A stretch of 64,000 bases of DNA from Chryseobacterium luquanense (GCF_026460945.1 NZ_JAOVZV010000019.1:1-64000); one strand, 5' to 3'; positions 19,014-28,090 are shown, counted from the stretch's first letter. The notes: generated by a model from the sequence alone, not told the origin. Program-made: numbers and translations.

Positions 19014-20207
19014 TTAGAAAATTAAAAGATTGATATCGTGATAAGTAAGTCCGAAACGGTCGCAGATAACTTTTTTGGTATGTCTGCCTTTGTACATATA
19101 CAGACTTTGCTTCATTTCGTTTTTTCTAATCAGCATATTTTCAAAACCGCCTTCTTCATCATAATTTAAAATATAGGAAAGGAAGAAATTGGAAATTGCT
19201 TTTGTGGTTGTTCTTGGCATTTTCGAGGTAAGATTCGGTAATCCGCAATGAATAACGCCGTGTTTGATGATGTAAGGATCTTCCATTGTTGTCAGTTCGG
19301 AAGTTTCGATGGCTTTTCCGTTGTCGATCACGATATCGATAATTACGCTGCCTTTTTTCATTTTCATCACCATATCTTCGGTTACAATCGGCTGCGAATT
19401 GAGTCTTGGTAAGGCTCCGATAACAACATCGGCTCTTCTTAAACTCTTGCTTAATTCTTTAGGATCGATAATAGATGTTGGAACTCGGCTGTCAACCAAA
19501 GTATGAAGTCTTCTCAGTTTTGAAAGTGAATTATCAAAAACTTTTACGCTTGCTCCTAAACCGATTGCTGCTTTTGTGGCAAATTCACCGACGATTCCGG
19601 CTCCTAGAACGACAACTTCTGCAGGTCTTACTCCGGTAATTCCGCCAAGCATTAATCCGTTTGATAAGGCTAATAATTCTGAAGCGTATAAAATTGAAAC
19701 AGTTCCTGCAATTTCTCCGATTAACCTTACCAAAGCCAGTTGTTTGTATTCATCAGCGATAAATTCAAACGCAATAGCGTTGATTTTTTTCTCGGCTAGT
19801 TTTAAGAAATAATCTTTGTCTCTTAAATTGATCTGAAGCGCAGAAACTAAATAGGTATTTGGTTTAAAATAATCAATTTCTTCTTCTGTAGGCGGATTTA
19901 TTTTTAGAACCAAATCTTGGGAAAATGCCTCTTTAGCATCCTGAGTAATTCTCGCTCCCGATTCCGAATACTGCAAATCTGTGAAAAATGAGCCTTGTCC
20001 TGCACCGGATTCGATGATGATTTCATGACCGTGCTCTACCAAAACCTGTACTGCATCAGGAGTTATACATGTTCTTCTTTCATTGAGACAGGTTTCTTTT
20101 GGGATTCCTATACTGAATTGTTTCCCTTTTTTAATAACTTCCAACTTTTCCTCCTTCGGCATTAATTCTTCCTCGGAAAAAGGAGTAAAAATATTTGTAG
20201 TACTCAT
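19014..20207 (-). CDS. ald: Alanine dehydrogenase
   Basis: A 397-residue NAD-dependent alanine dehydrogenase / PNT-N family enzyme converting L-alanine to pyruvate and ammonia. It shows the N-terminal IGIPKETCLNERR block, a catalytic His region (VEHGHEIIIESGAG), the Rossmann dinucleotide motif VVVLGAGIVGEFA, and the VIIDIVIDNG block. An extra 30-residue N-terminal extension (MSTTNIFTPFSEEELMPKEE) is usual in the flavobacterial form. The pyridine nucleotide transhydrogenase alpha subunit is related, but the single-domain length and lack of membrane helices argue against it. Confidence 0.85.
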   Translation of the reverse strand: MSTTNIFTPFSEEELMPKEEKLEVIKKGKQFSIGIPKETCLNERRTCITPDAVQVLVEHGHEIIIESGAGQGSFFTDLQYSESGARITQDAKEAFSQDLVLKINPPTEEEIDYFKPNTYLVSALQINLRDKDYFLKLAEKKINAIAFEFIADEYKQLALVRLIGEIAGTVSILYASELLALSNGLMLGGITGVRPAEVVVLGAGIVGEFATKAAIGLGASVKVFDNSLSKLRRLHTLVDSRVPTSIIDPKELSKSLRRADVVIGALPRLNSQPIVTEDMVMKMKKGSVIIDIVIDNGKAIETSELTTMEDPYIIKHGVIHCGLPNLTSKMPRTTTKAISNFFLSYILNYDEEGGFENMLIRKNEMKQSLYMYKGRHTKKVICDRFGLTYHDINLLIF

Positions 20208-20276
20208 TATTTATTCAATTATAACTTACAGAAAATTATTTTGTACAATCGATTTCTTTAAGCAAAGATATGTTAT

Positions 20277-20690
20277 TTAATCGAATGTAATCTCTCTGCT
20301 TTCTCCAGTATTATTAATGGTCATCGAGTGATAGTCTATTCCGTAAAGCTCATCTTCATACACTTCAGGCCATTCTATAATGCATAAAAATGAATTGTCG
20401 AGATATTCTTCAATACCAATATCATATACTTCATCAATATTTTTTAAACGGTATAAATCGAAGTGAAAAATCTTTCCTTTAGGTGAATTGTATTCATTTA
20501 CAATCGAATAAGTAGGAGAGTTTACTTCATCTTCACTGCCTAAGTTTTTAAGCAGAAACTGAGTGAAAGTAGTTTTACCTGCACCCAAATTTCCTTTTAA
20601 TAAAAGAATATTGTGTTTCAGTTCGGGTAAAAGTGAATCAACGACTTTTTGCCAGTCTTCTATCTTTTCTATATTAAATTGCATGAGCAA
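20277..20690 (-). CDS. tsaE: tRNA threonylcarbamoyladenosine biosynthesis ATPase TsaE
   Basis: A 137-residue P-loop ATPase of the TsaE (YjeE) family, needed with TsaB, TsaC and TsaD to make t6A37 on ANN-decoding tRNAs. Visible are Walker A GNLGAGKTTF (residues 33-42), the switch VNSPTYSIVNEY and the Walker B-like HFDLYRL, and the C-terminal IIEWPEVYEDEL. Length is normal. The start at residue 3 (MQFNIEK) is also possible. Confidence 0.93.
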   Translation of the reverse strand: MLMQFNIEKIEDWQKVVDSLLPELKHNILLLKGNLGAGKTTFTQFLLKNLGSEDEVNSPTYSIVNEYNSPKGKIFHFDLYRLKNIDEVYDIGIEEYLDNSFLCIIEWPEVYEDELYGIDYHSMTINNTGESREITFD

Positions 20691-20806
20691 AGATAATTAA
20701 TTGTACTAAATTTTTAATTTCCAAAATATGAACTTTTAATTTGAGATTATAAAATGGCGAACATTTTAACCTTTAAAAAAATCGGTGAAAGTGAAATATT
20801 ATTGAT

Positions 20807-21718
20807 TTACTTTAAACTCAGAATCCACTGATACAGATTATTTGTCCAGTTTTCAAGATGCCCTTTCCCAATGGCCAAACCAAAACCGTGACCTCCCTTT
20901 GGAAAAATATGCATTTCGACTCCTACTTTTTCTTTCTGCAAAGCTTCATAAAAGACAATACTGTTTCTCACAGGCACTGTTTGATCATCTGAAGAATGAA
21001 CTAAAAATGTGGGCGGAGTTTTACTGTTAACATGCAGTTCGTTGGAATAATAATTAACAAGATCTTGACTTGGATGTAGTCCTAATAAGTTTTCCTTCGA
21101 GCCTTGATGTCCAAATGCTGAATTCATAGTAATCACAGGATATACTAAAATCATAAAGTCTGGTCTTGCACTGATTGATTCAATTTCTGATTTTGGCAAT
21201 TTGTCTTCACTGTCAAAATGAGTTCCCAATGTGGAAGCAAGATGACCTCCCGCTGAAAAACCCATAATTCCAATTTGGTTTTCATCGATATTCCATTTTT
21301 TAGCGTTAATTCTTACAATTCTTATGGCTCGTTTGGCATCTTGCAATGGCGCTTCGTTCGCAATAATTAATGATTTTGATACCGGAAGTCTATATTTTAG
21401 TACAAATGCTGCAATACCTTTAGAATTAAACCATTTAGCAATATCAGTACCTTCACCATCGTACGCTAAACCTCGATAACCACCTCCCGGACAAATAACT
21501 ACTGCTTTGCCAATTGCGATTTTTTTAGAAGGTAAATAGACTTCTAACGTAGGTTTTTGAACATTTTCAATCCACAAAATAGTTTTTTCAGTTGAAGTTT
21601 CTTTTTCCTCAGTGATTTTCTGATTTGGAATTTGCTCTGCCCAAAGTGGAACTATTTCCTGACCGTGAAATATAGCAAATGATGAAAGTAATAAGCTAAG
21701 CAAAAGATTTTTTTTCAT
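20807..21718 (-). CDS. Secreted alpha/beta-hydrolase, esterase/acetylxylan-esterase type
   Basis: A 303-residue exported hydrolase with signal peptide (LLLSLLLSSFAIFHGQE). It shows the oxyanion-hole block VICPGGGYRGLAYDGEG, the nucleophile elbow GFSAGGHLAS with Ser155, the Asp block SSDDQTVPVRN and the His block PKGGHGFGL. This pattern is that of BD-FAE-like esterases acting on acetylated or feruloylated plant polysaccharides, but small esters are equally possible. It stands as a single gene. Confidence 0.85.
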   Translation of the reverse strand: MKKNLLLSLLLSSFAIFHGQEIVPLWAEQIPNQKITEEKETSTEKTILWIENVQKPTLEVYLPSKKIAIGKAVVICPGGGYRGLAYDGEGTDIAKWFNSKGIAAFVLKYRLPVSKSLIIANEAPLQDAKRAIRIVRINAKKWNIDENQIGIMGFSAGGHLASTLGTHFDSEDKLPKSEIESISARPDFMILVYPVITMNSAFGHQGSKENLLGLHPSQDLVNYYSNELHVNSKTPPTFLVHSSDDQTVPVRNSIVFYEALQKEKVGVEMHIFPKGGHGFGLAIGKGHLENWTNNLYQWILSLK

Positions 21719-21853
21719 TGCTGAAATTTTTATTTAATTGTTTTCAAATTTAAGGTAAATTGGGGTTAATTTGTCATTCTGAATGAATCTAAATATTTTT
21801 TAGAAGTTGAGATCCTTTAAAACTGGGAGGAAATTTATAGATATAATTGTGAT

Positions 21854-22303
21854 ATGAAAAAAAGATATATTAGTTTTAAAAAATGGTCACCAATAAAATT
21901 TCTATCAATATTAATGTTATGCACCATTTTCTTTTCATGCCGTAGTCATGATGTTGCTTTGCATTATTACAATGGTTTGAATTCGAATAAAAATCATACC
22001 TGGTCTTCTTCTCTATATATATTTTTTGAAAAAGATGAAGAAATGACAAAAGTTCCAATTAAAAGTAAAATTTTAAAAGAAGAATTGTCAAATATTAAAA
22101 ATAAAATTATTACTACAAATCAGGTGTTAGATTTTGATGATGGTAATTATTCTTTTGCATTTATTAATGAAAAAGATACTTTGTTTGCAGATGATAGATT
22201 GGAATTTTGGAAATATAGAAACAAAGGTTTAGCCGTAAAGCTTGGTGATTTTTCAAAAAAGAAAATATTGGAGTACTACAAAATTAGCCCAAACCAATAC
22301 TGA
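21854..22303 (+). CDS. Hypothetical lipoprotein upstream of dnaG
   Basis: A 149-residue protein with a signal peptide ending in a lipobox-like Cys (LMLCTIFFSC). The mature part is Lys/Asn-rich with no recognised domain and visibly A+T-rich codons. It ends 19 bases before the dnaG ATG. The function is unknown. Confidence 0.6.
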   Translation: MKKRYISFKKWSPIKFLSILMLCTIFFSCRSHDVALHYYNGLNSNKNHTWSSSLYIFFEKDEEMTKVPIKSKILKEELSNIKNKIITTNQVLDFDDGNYSFAFINEKDTLFADDRLEFWKYRNKGLAVKLGDFSKKKILEYYKISPNQY

Positions 22304-22309
22304 AATTCG

Positions 22310-22317
22310 TATTTTTG
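22310..22317 (+). promoter_or_regulatory. Possible flavobacterial -7 box for dnaG
   Basis: TATTTTTG matches the Bacteroidota -7 consensus TANNTTTG and lies 5 bases before the chosen dnaG ATG. That would give a nearly leaderless mRNA. No good TTG -33 box lies at the standard distance, so support is partial. Confidence 0.35.
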
Positions 22318-22322
22318 CCAAT

Positions 22323-24308
22323 ATGATTTCCAAGCAGTCAATAGATAAAATATTTTCAACAATCCGGGTAGAAGAGATTGTTGGCGAATATGTGCAGTTG
22401 AAGAGAGCGGGGTCAAATTTTAAAGGTTTGAGTCCGTTTCACGAAGAAAAGTCGCCCAGTTTTGTAGTTTCTCCAAGTAAACAGATTTGGAAAGATTTCT
22501 CAACAGGAAAAGGGGGAACTGCGATTTCTTTTTTAATGGAAATCGAAAACTTTACCTATCCTGAAGCGCTACGTCACGCTGCCAAAAAATACGCCATCGA
22601 AATTGAAGAAGATCAGCGTGAATTTTCTGAGGAAGCTAAAAATGCCCAATCTGAAAGAGATATACTTTATAAAATACATGAAGTTGCCAATGATTATTTC
22701 CAAAATATTCTTTGGGAAAATGATGAGGGAAGAGCAATCGGACTTTCGTATTTCAGAGAGCGTGAACTGAAAGATGAGATTATCAAAAAATTCCAGCTTG
22801 GTTTTTCCCCTGAAAAGAAAAATTCATTTACAGAATATGCGATTGAAAAAGGATATTCAAAAGAGATTTTAGAAAAATCCGGTTTGGCAATTTTCCCGGA
22901 AAACGCTCCGAATGGAATCGACCGTTTCCGTGAAAGAGTGATGTTCCCGATTCACAGTTTTTCCGGCAGGGTTTTGGGTTTTGGAGCCAGAATTCTTAAA
23001 AACAATATTAAAACTGCCAAATATCTCAATTCTCCCGAAACAGAAATTTATCATAAATCAAATGTTCTTTATGGTTTAAACCAAAGCAAACAGGCAATTT
23101 CGAGAAAAAACATTTGTCTTTTAGTGGAAGGTTATATGGATGTGATTTCACTTCATATGTCTGGAATTGAAAATGTTGTGGCAAGTTCCGGAACTTCTTT
23201 AACGACCGAGCAAATTAAACTCATCAAAAGGCTCACAGAAAATGTAACGATTCTTTTTGATGGTGATAATGCAGGAATTAAAGCGAGTTTCAGAAGTATT
23301 GATATGCTTTTGACGGAAGGAATGAACATTAGAGTTCTTCTTTTTCCTGATGGTGATGACCCCGATTCTTTCGCCAGAAAACATCCTCAGGAATATGTTG
23401 AAAAATTCATCGAAAATCAGGCGATGGATTTTATTGATTTTAAAGCGGAAATTCTTTTAAAAGAAGTCGGAAATGATCCAATAAAAAAAGCTGAAGCAAT
23501 CCGTGATATTGTAAAATCAGTTGGTTTTGTTCAGAATGCTTTAAAACAAGAAGTTTATTTAAAGGAAGTTTCAAATAAATTTGGTCTTTCTGAGCAGAGT
23601 TTGTTTAATGAACTGGATGTTCAGAGACAGGTTACTCAAAATCATAATCAACACGCTCAACAGCAAAAAGAAACTGCTGCTCCTGTAAAAATGGAGATCG
23701 TTCCTTTTGATGAGGAAAAAAGTGATCCTTATTTGTATGATGTTTTATTCATGGAAAACAAATTGGTTGATCATATGTTGATGTTTGGCGATATTGTTTT
23801 AAAAAGAACAGACGATAATAATACTGAATATCAAATTACAGTTATTGAAGAAATTTTGCATCATTTTGACGAAGAACAGTATAAATTTCTGGTAAAAGGA
23901 AACGAAATTATCATTAATCAGGTAAAAGAAGGAATTCAGAATGATGAGCTTCGAAGCGGAAGTTTTTTTGTCAGTTTTATGGATGAAGAAATCACCACTA
24001 AAGTTGTTGATGCATTGATTCCTTTGGATGAGCTTGAAAATTGGAGCTCAAGAAATATTCATCCGCCAAATTATGGTGATAAAGTTGCCGAACAAATTAA
24101 AGGTGATGTTTTACTTCACAAATACCGATATATCGATTATTTAATGAAAGAAACGATTGCTGAACTCGAAAAATACAGCAGTACCGATGAGGTAAAATAT
24201 TTTGAGCTGATTAAAAAAATTACTTTGTTAAAACAGGCTTCAATGAGACTGAATGATATTATTGAATATTCGCCCATCAAAGGAATTTATGTTGACAGAA
24301 AGCGATAG
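22323..24308 (+). CDS. dnaG: DNA primase DnaG, lacking the usual zinc ligands
   Basis: A 661-residue replicative primase, which makes RNA primers at the fork with DnaB helicase. The start at 22323 (MISKQSIDKIF) is preferred over an in-frame start at 22242, which would overlap the lipoprotein gene. The N-terminal CHC2-type domain is present but the cluster ligands are replaced: the positions matching E. coli Cys40, His43, Cys61 and Cys64 are Ser37, His40, Asp58 and Thr61. The TOPRIM core is intact (LLVEGYMDVISL, VASSGTSLT, LFDGDNAGIKA). The C-terminal 200 residues match a helicase-binding domain in position only. Confidence 0.92.
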   Translation: MISKQSIDKIFSTIRVEEIVGEYVQLKRAGSNFKGLSPFHEEKSPSFVVSPSKQIWKDFSTGKGGTAISFLMEIENFTYPEALRHAAKKYAIEIEEDQREFSEEAKNAQSERDILYKIHEVANDYFQNILWENDEGRAIGLSYFRERELKDEIIKKFQLGFSPEKKNSFTEYAIEKGYSKEILEKSGLAIFPENAPNGIDRFRERVMFPIHSFSGRVLGFGARILKNNIKTAKYLNSPETEIYHKSNVLYGLNQSKQAISRKNICLLVEGYMDVISLHMSGIENVVASSGTSLTTEQIKLIKRLTENVTILFDGDNAGIKASFRSIDMLLTEGMNIRVLLFPDGDDPDSFARKHPQEYVEKFIENQAMDFIDFKAEILLKEVGNDPIKKAEAIRDIVKSVGFVQNALKQEVYLKEVSNKFGLSEQSLFNELDVQRQVTQNHNQHAQQQKETAAPVKMEIVPFDEEKSDPYLYDVLFMENKLVDHMLMFGDIVLKRTDDNNTEYQITVIEEILHHFDEEQYKFLVKGNEIIINQVKEGIQNDELRSGSFFVSFMDEEITTKVVDALIPLDELENWSSRNIHPPNYGDKVAEQIKGDVLLHKYRYIDYLMKETIAELEKYSSTDEVKYFELIKKITLLKQASMRLNDIIEYSPIKGIYVDRKR

Positions 24309-24493
24309 TTAGTTGATTATCTTTAATTGTCGGCTGATAATTTGAAAAAATAGCTCTTCATTTTGTTATAAAAAAATCTGAAAGCTTAAAACTAAATCCA
24401 GCAACCTAAACTGACAAAAAGTCCTATAAAATTTTAGGAATAAAAGTTGTAATTTACAGTTTAAATAAATTTTAAAATAATACCGATAGAAAT

Positions 24494-25180
24494 ATGGACA
24501 TTAAAAAAGAATTCAGAGATTTCTCTACGAAACACTTGGGAAATAACGGTTTGGTAACCGATCAGTATATGGGAATGTTTAATCCTACCAATCTTACACC
24601 TTACATTATGGAGGAAAGAAGATTAAATGTTGCTCAAATGGACGTTTTCTCTCGTTTGATGATGGACAGAATTATTTTTCTAGGAACAGGAATTGACGAT
24701 CAGGTTGCAAACATTGTAACGGCTCAGTTGTTATTCTTAGAAAGCGCAGATCCTTCAAAAGATATTCAAATCTACATCAATTCTCCTGGTGGAAGCGTTT
24801 ATGCTGGTTTAGGAATTTATGACACAATGCAGATTATAAAGCCGGATGTTGCAACAATCTGTACCGGTATTGCCGCTTCAATGGGAGCTGTTTTATTGGT
24901 TGCAGGTGAAAAAGGAAAACGTTCTGCTTTGAAACACTCAAGAGTGATGATTCACCAACCTTCTGGTGGAGCTCAAGGGGTAGCTTCGGATATGGAAATC
25001 AATTTGAGAGAAATGTTGAAGCTTAAAAAAGAGTTATATGACATTATTTCAGAACATTCCGGGCAAACTTACGAGTGGGTAGAGAAAGCTTCAGACAGAG
25101 ATTACTGGATGACTTCTACCGAAGCAAAAGAGTTTGGAATGGTAGACGAAGTTTTACAGAGATCAAAAGAGAAGAAATAA
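24494..25180 (+). CDS. clpP: ATP-dependent Clp protease proteolytic subunit ClpP
   Basis: A 228-residue serine protease subunit that forms a tetradecameric chamber with ClpX or ClpA/C partners. The catalytic triad is visible: Ser129 in GIAASMGAV, His154 in VMIHQPSGG, and Asp203 in DRDYWM. The N-terminal extension of about 30 residues is typical of Bacteroidota ClpP. A strong terminator follows. clpX is not adjacent. Confidence 0.96.
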   Translation: MDIKKEFRDFSTKHLGNNGLVTDQYMGMFNPTNLTPYIMEERRLNVAQMDVFSRLMMDRIIFLGTGIDDQVANIVTAQLLFLESADPSKDIQIYINSPGGSVYAGLGIYDTMQIIKPDVATICTGIAASMGAVLLVAGEKGKRSALKHSRVMIHQPSGGAQGVASDMEINLREMLKLKKELYDIISEHSGQTYEWVEKASDRDYWMTSTEAKEFGMVDEVLQRSKEKK

Positions 25181-25200
25181 TTTTTCTTGAATTAAAATAA

Positions 25201-25238
25201 AAATCCCCGTTCACTGATAAAAGTGAGCGGGGATTTTT
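25201..25238. terminator. Bidirectional terminator between clpP and the B12 surface operon
   Basis: AATCCCCGTTCACT pairs with AGTGAGCGGGGATT (one G-U pair) and is followed by T6 on the plus strand. It lies between convergent genes and has A-run on its other side. Confidence 0.85.
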
Positions 25239-25254
25239 TGTGTTTCAGAATCAA

Positions 25255-26376
25255 TTATTTTTTGATAATCTTATGAACCGTTGTTGATTTATCTGTTTTA
25301 ATTTCAACAAAATAAACTCCCGATTGTAAGTTTTGAATATTAATCTTTTTGTTTAGCGTATTCATTAGTTTTTGTCCGGAAACAGAGTAGATGTTAATAT
25401 CTTTAATGTTGTCCTGAGTTTCAATAACCACAAAATCACTTGCCGGATTTGGATAAATCTTAAAACTTTCCTTTACCGAATTTGAAACACTTAAAGTAAC
25501 ATTTGCCTCCGTTGGAGTAAACGGTCTTCTTGTTCCAAAACTTAATCCGAACCAATCGTTATTATTTAAAGTAATCGCTGAAAGATTAGCATTGGTTTTC
25601 CAGTTTGACAAATTGGTTCCTTTGTATAACTTCCAAGTGTTTGTTCCGTTCGCTGTTCCAGAAAAAGAATTTAATAACAATGTTGAAACCTGATTCGCTG
25701 CTGAAGTATAACTAAATGTACTAGTTTGTGCATCAATTAATTGTAAAGCCTGTTCTGCGGTAATTGTTCCGTTATATTGAATTCCAAAAACAAAAGAATT
25801 GGCATTTCCGTTAGAGTTATTAGTTCCAAAATCGACAACGACTAAGCTTTTGTTAGAACCCGTCCCGATCCAATTAGTAATTTGTGATGCATTATACCAA
25901 AGTGAACTATATGCAGGAATCGGTGTTGCAGGAGCTTCAGCAGTTGGATTGCTAAATCCATAACTTGCACCATACCATTCTCCGTTTGCAATTGTTCCGG
26001 AATTCATCCATCCTCCCATAGACCAATTACTTGTGTCGCTTCCGCTCCATAAACTCCAATAATCAGGAACTGACTGTGCAGTATGGTTGTTAAAAGAAAT
26101 CTTATCAAGAAAACCGTTATTAAAAGTCAGATTATAATCAAATGCAGGTTCTGCACTTTTAATCATTTGTAACATTTGCGGGCCTGTAATATTTTGTCCG
26201 GAATTGAATCTCACTCCCCAAACATAAGATCTGTCATCTGTTCCATCTTTAAAATCGGCAACAAAATAGGCTGTTTGTGAGCCTGTTCCTACAAAAAACT
26301 TTACATCATTTGCTGTTAACTGCGCAAAGCACAATGCAACGATAAAAGTACATGTAAGACTTAATATTTTTTGCAT
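25255..26376 (-). CDS. T9SS-exported protein with a duplicated domain, in the cobalamin-riboswitch operon
   Basis: A 373-residue exported protein: signal peptide (ILSLTCTFIVALCFAQ), two copies of a roughly 130-residue domain (copy 1 from residue 22 with FFVGTGSQTAYFVADFKDG and SYVWGVRFNSG; copy 2 from about residue 165 with IGTGSNKSLVVVDFG and SFVFGIQYNG), then a type IX secretion sorting domain from about residue 300 (FKIYPNPASDFVVIE, YFVEIKTDKSTT, ending KIIKK). The duplicated family is one I have seen in secreted proteins with a (V/I)GxGxNxxxLVVDF signature, but I cannot name it. It follows the beta-propeller gene by 8 bases under the same riboswitch, so a role in cobalamin binding or capture at the cell surface is inferred. 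Confidence 0.75.
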   Translation of the reverse strand: MQKILSLTCTFIVALCFAQLTANDVKFFVGTGSQTAYFVADFKDGTDDRSYVWGVRFNSGQNITGPQMLQMIKSAEPAFDYNLTFNNGFLDKISFNNHTAQSVPDYWSLWSGSDTSNWSMGGWMNSGTIANGEWYGASYGFSNPTAEAPATPIPAYSSLWYNASQITNWIGTGSNKSLVVVDFGTNNSNGNANSFVFGIQYNGTITAEQALQLIDAQTSTFSYTSAANQVSTLLLNSFSGTANGTNTWKLYKGTNLSNWKTNANLSAITLNNNDWFGLSFGTRRPFTPTEANVTLSVSNSVKESFKIYPNPASDFVVIETQDNIKDINIYSVSGQKLMNTLNKKINIQNLQSGVYFVEIKTDKSTTVHKIIKK

Positions 26377-26384
26377 TTTAAATC

Positions 26385-27662
26385 TTATTTAATGATTAAT
26401 TTCTCACTGAAACTGTTATTTTTATCTGTGATTTTTACAACGTAAACTCCTTTAGAAAGTGTACTTACTTCAATTCCGTTTGGAGTATATTGCGTGTTGA
26501 TAATCATTCTTCCATTCACATCATAAACCTGAATATTTCCTCCATTTAAGTCTTGTACAAAGAACTTGTAGCTTGCAGGATTTGGATATATTGATAATTT
26601 AGAAGTTTTTAAATTTTCAGCAGTTGAAAGAGATGCGCTGCTGTATGCAATAATTTGATTAGGTAAAGAAGTTACCGTAAAAGTATTCAATAAAGAACCT
26701 TGTAAATCGTAAGTGTAAATTTTTCCCGGCGCAACATATCCTTGTGGATCGGCGGCATAAATTTTATTATTCACAACATTAAATCCATAAGCTGTTCCGT
26801 AACTGTTTACAGCAATCGGGGTAACTGCGATTGGATTTGTAGTGATGGAAGGCGAAGCAATCGGTGTTTTATAAATCGAAGCTTCGTTCATATAATAGAT
26901 ATTCGTTCCATCTGTGTCCATGTAAGACGGTTTTACACCGACAGGAAATGTTGTGCTTGAAGCTACACTTTGAGTAGTCGTGTTGTAAACAGTAAGCCTT
27001 CCAAAAGATGTTGCAGAGTAGGGATCTCCCGAACTCATAATGTACAGTAGGTTATCTTTTTCAAAAATACTGTTTGGAGAATTCCCAACATTTACCTGAG
27101 ATTCAACGGTGTTGGTTGTCGTATTGATTATATCCATAAACTGATTCAATCCGTAACCTCCTTTTAACAAAACATATAATTTGTTGTTTTTGCTGAAGAT
27201 TTTTTCAGGACCGTTTCCTACAGGGATATTTGTTTCGTGAGTATAATTGTTAAGATTAAATACTGCCACATAATCATCAGTAGTACTACTGCCGCTTCCC
27301 CAATTGGTGACGTAAGCTTTGTTGCCATTAAAAGCAATGTATCTTGGATTATTAAGATTGGTCGAAATTGTTGTAATTAAAGAAAAATCAGATTTGTTGA
27401 TGACTTTGATTTGGTTTGAAATATTTAAAACCACAAAAATTTTATCACCAAAAATTTTAATGTCTTGAGCCGTATCGCCCAATGTTGCATTGTTATTTTT
27501 ACTTTTATAATAATTGTTGGTGACAACCGATTGATTGTTAATAAGTGATATTTCAGCATTATTGCTTCCAGCACCGCCTTCGTTAAGTACTAAGACTCCT
27601 TCAGTCTGAGCATTTGCAAAAGAAATTACAAACGCAAGAATAAGAAAATAGATTTTCTTCAT
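26385..27662 (-). CDS. BtuG-like beta-propeller surface protein with T9SS sorting domain
   Basis: A 425-residue exported protein: signal peptide (FLILAFVISFANAQ), a YncE/DUF5074-like beta-propeller over residues 25-335 (repeated blade motifs such as IKVINKSDFSLITTI, YVAVFNLNNYTHETN, MDIINTTTNTVESQVNVG, LTVYNTTTQSV), and a C-terminal type IX sorting domain (LSIYPNPASYKFFV to KLIIK). It is the first gene after a cobalamin riboswitch. In Bacteroides, BtuG is a propeller lipoprotein of this class that binds B12 tightly on top of the BtuB transporter. Here the protein is not lipidated but carries a T9SS signal. No btuB gene is adjacent. B12 binding is inferred from fold plus riboswitch. Confidence 0.8.
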   Translation of the reverse strand: MKKIYFLILAFVISFANAQTEGVLVLNEGGAGSNNAEISLINNQSVVTNNYYKSKNNNATLGDTAQDIKIFGDKIFVVLNISNQIKVINKSDFSLITTISTNLNNPRYIAFNGNKAYVTNWGSGSSTTDDYVAVFNLNNYTHETNIPVGNGPEKIFSKNNKLYVLLKGGYGLNQFMDIINTTTNTVESQVNVGNSPNSIFEKDNLLYIMSSGDPYSATSFGRLTVYNTTTQSVASSTTFPVGVKPSYMDTDGTNIYYMNEASIYKTPIASPSITTNPIAVTPIAVNSYGTAYGFNVVNNKIYAADPQGYVAPGKIYTYDLQGSLLNTFTVTSLPNQIIAYSSASLSTAENLKTSKLSIYPNPASYKFFVQDLNGGNIQVYDVNGRMIINTQYTPNGIEVSTLSKGVYVVKITDKNNSFSEKLIIK

Positions 27663-27780
27663 GATATAATTATATTAAAGTTTTACTCCCGAAACTTCAC
27701 TGCAGGAAAAAACAGTCATGAAAAAATCTATAAAGATTCTTATTTCATAAACTTTTCTTCCCGAAAGTTGAAATTCATCT

Positions 27781-27945
27781 AAGGCAGGTCTCCTGGCTTG
27801 CATCTTATTATTACCTTCCCATTTCGTTTAAAACAAAACAGTGGTTTTATTTATAATAAGTTGAATAGCTTACAGTTGCGGGTACAGCTCAAGAATTATT
27901 GTATTTCACTTGATTCCCTATTAATGAACGCATGGGTTCAACCTT
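27781..27945 (-). promoter_or_regulatory. Cobalamin (B12) riboswitch
   Basis: Read on the minus strand, the region contains the conserved pieces in order: GGGAA with AAGTGAAATAC, GAGCTGTACCCGCAACTGTA, ACCACTG, GGGAAGG and the B12 box AGCCAGGAGACCTGCC (27783-27798). It lies 118 bases upstream of the propeller gene start and points towards it. Binding of adenosylcobalamin normally shuts off such operons, so the two surface proteins should be made when B12 is scarce. Confidence 0.95.
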
Positions 27946-28064
27946 AAACTTTTGCAAAGATATTATTTAAAAATTGAATGATATTTTAATAATAATTCAA
28001 TGATTTTTAAATTATGTTGAATAATGATTATTTGTTAAATGCTTGTATTGTTGATTTAACTAAA

Positions 28065-28090
28065 AAAGACATATCAAACGATATGTCTTT
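28065..28090 (-). terminator. Terminator after tpiA
   Basis: AAAGACATAT and ATATGTCTTT are perfect 10-base arms with a 6-base loop, followed by a T-run on the minus strand. Confidence 0.8.

Noticed and set aside
21765..21820. Fragment resembling a common TGTCATTCTGAATGAATC intergenic repeat
   Set aside because: Too short and lacking a partner arm to support as a repeat from this window alone.
22242..22322. Longer DnaG reading frame starting upstream
   Set aside because: It overlaps the lipoprotein gene and adds residues unlike the primase N terminus; ATG 22323 gives the conserved start.
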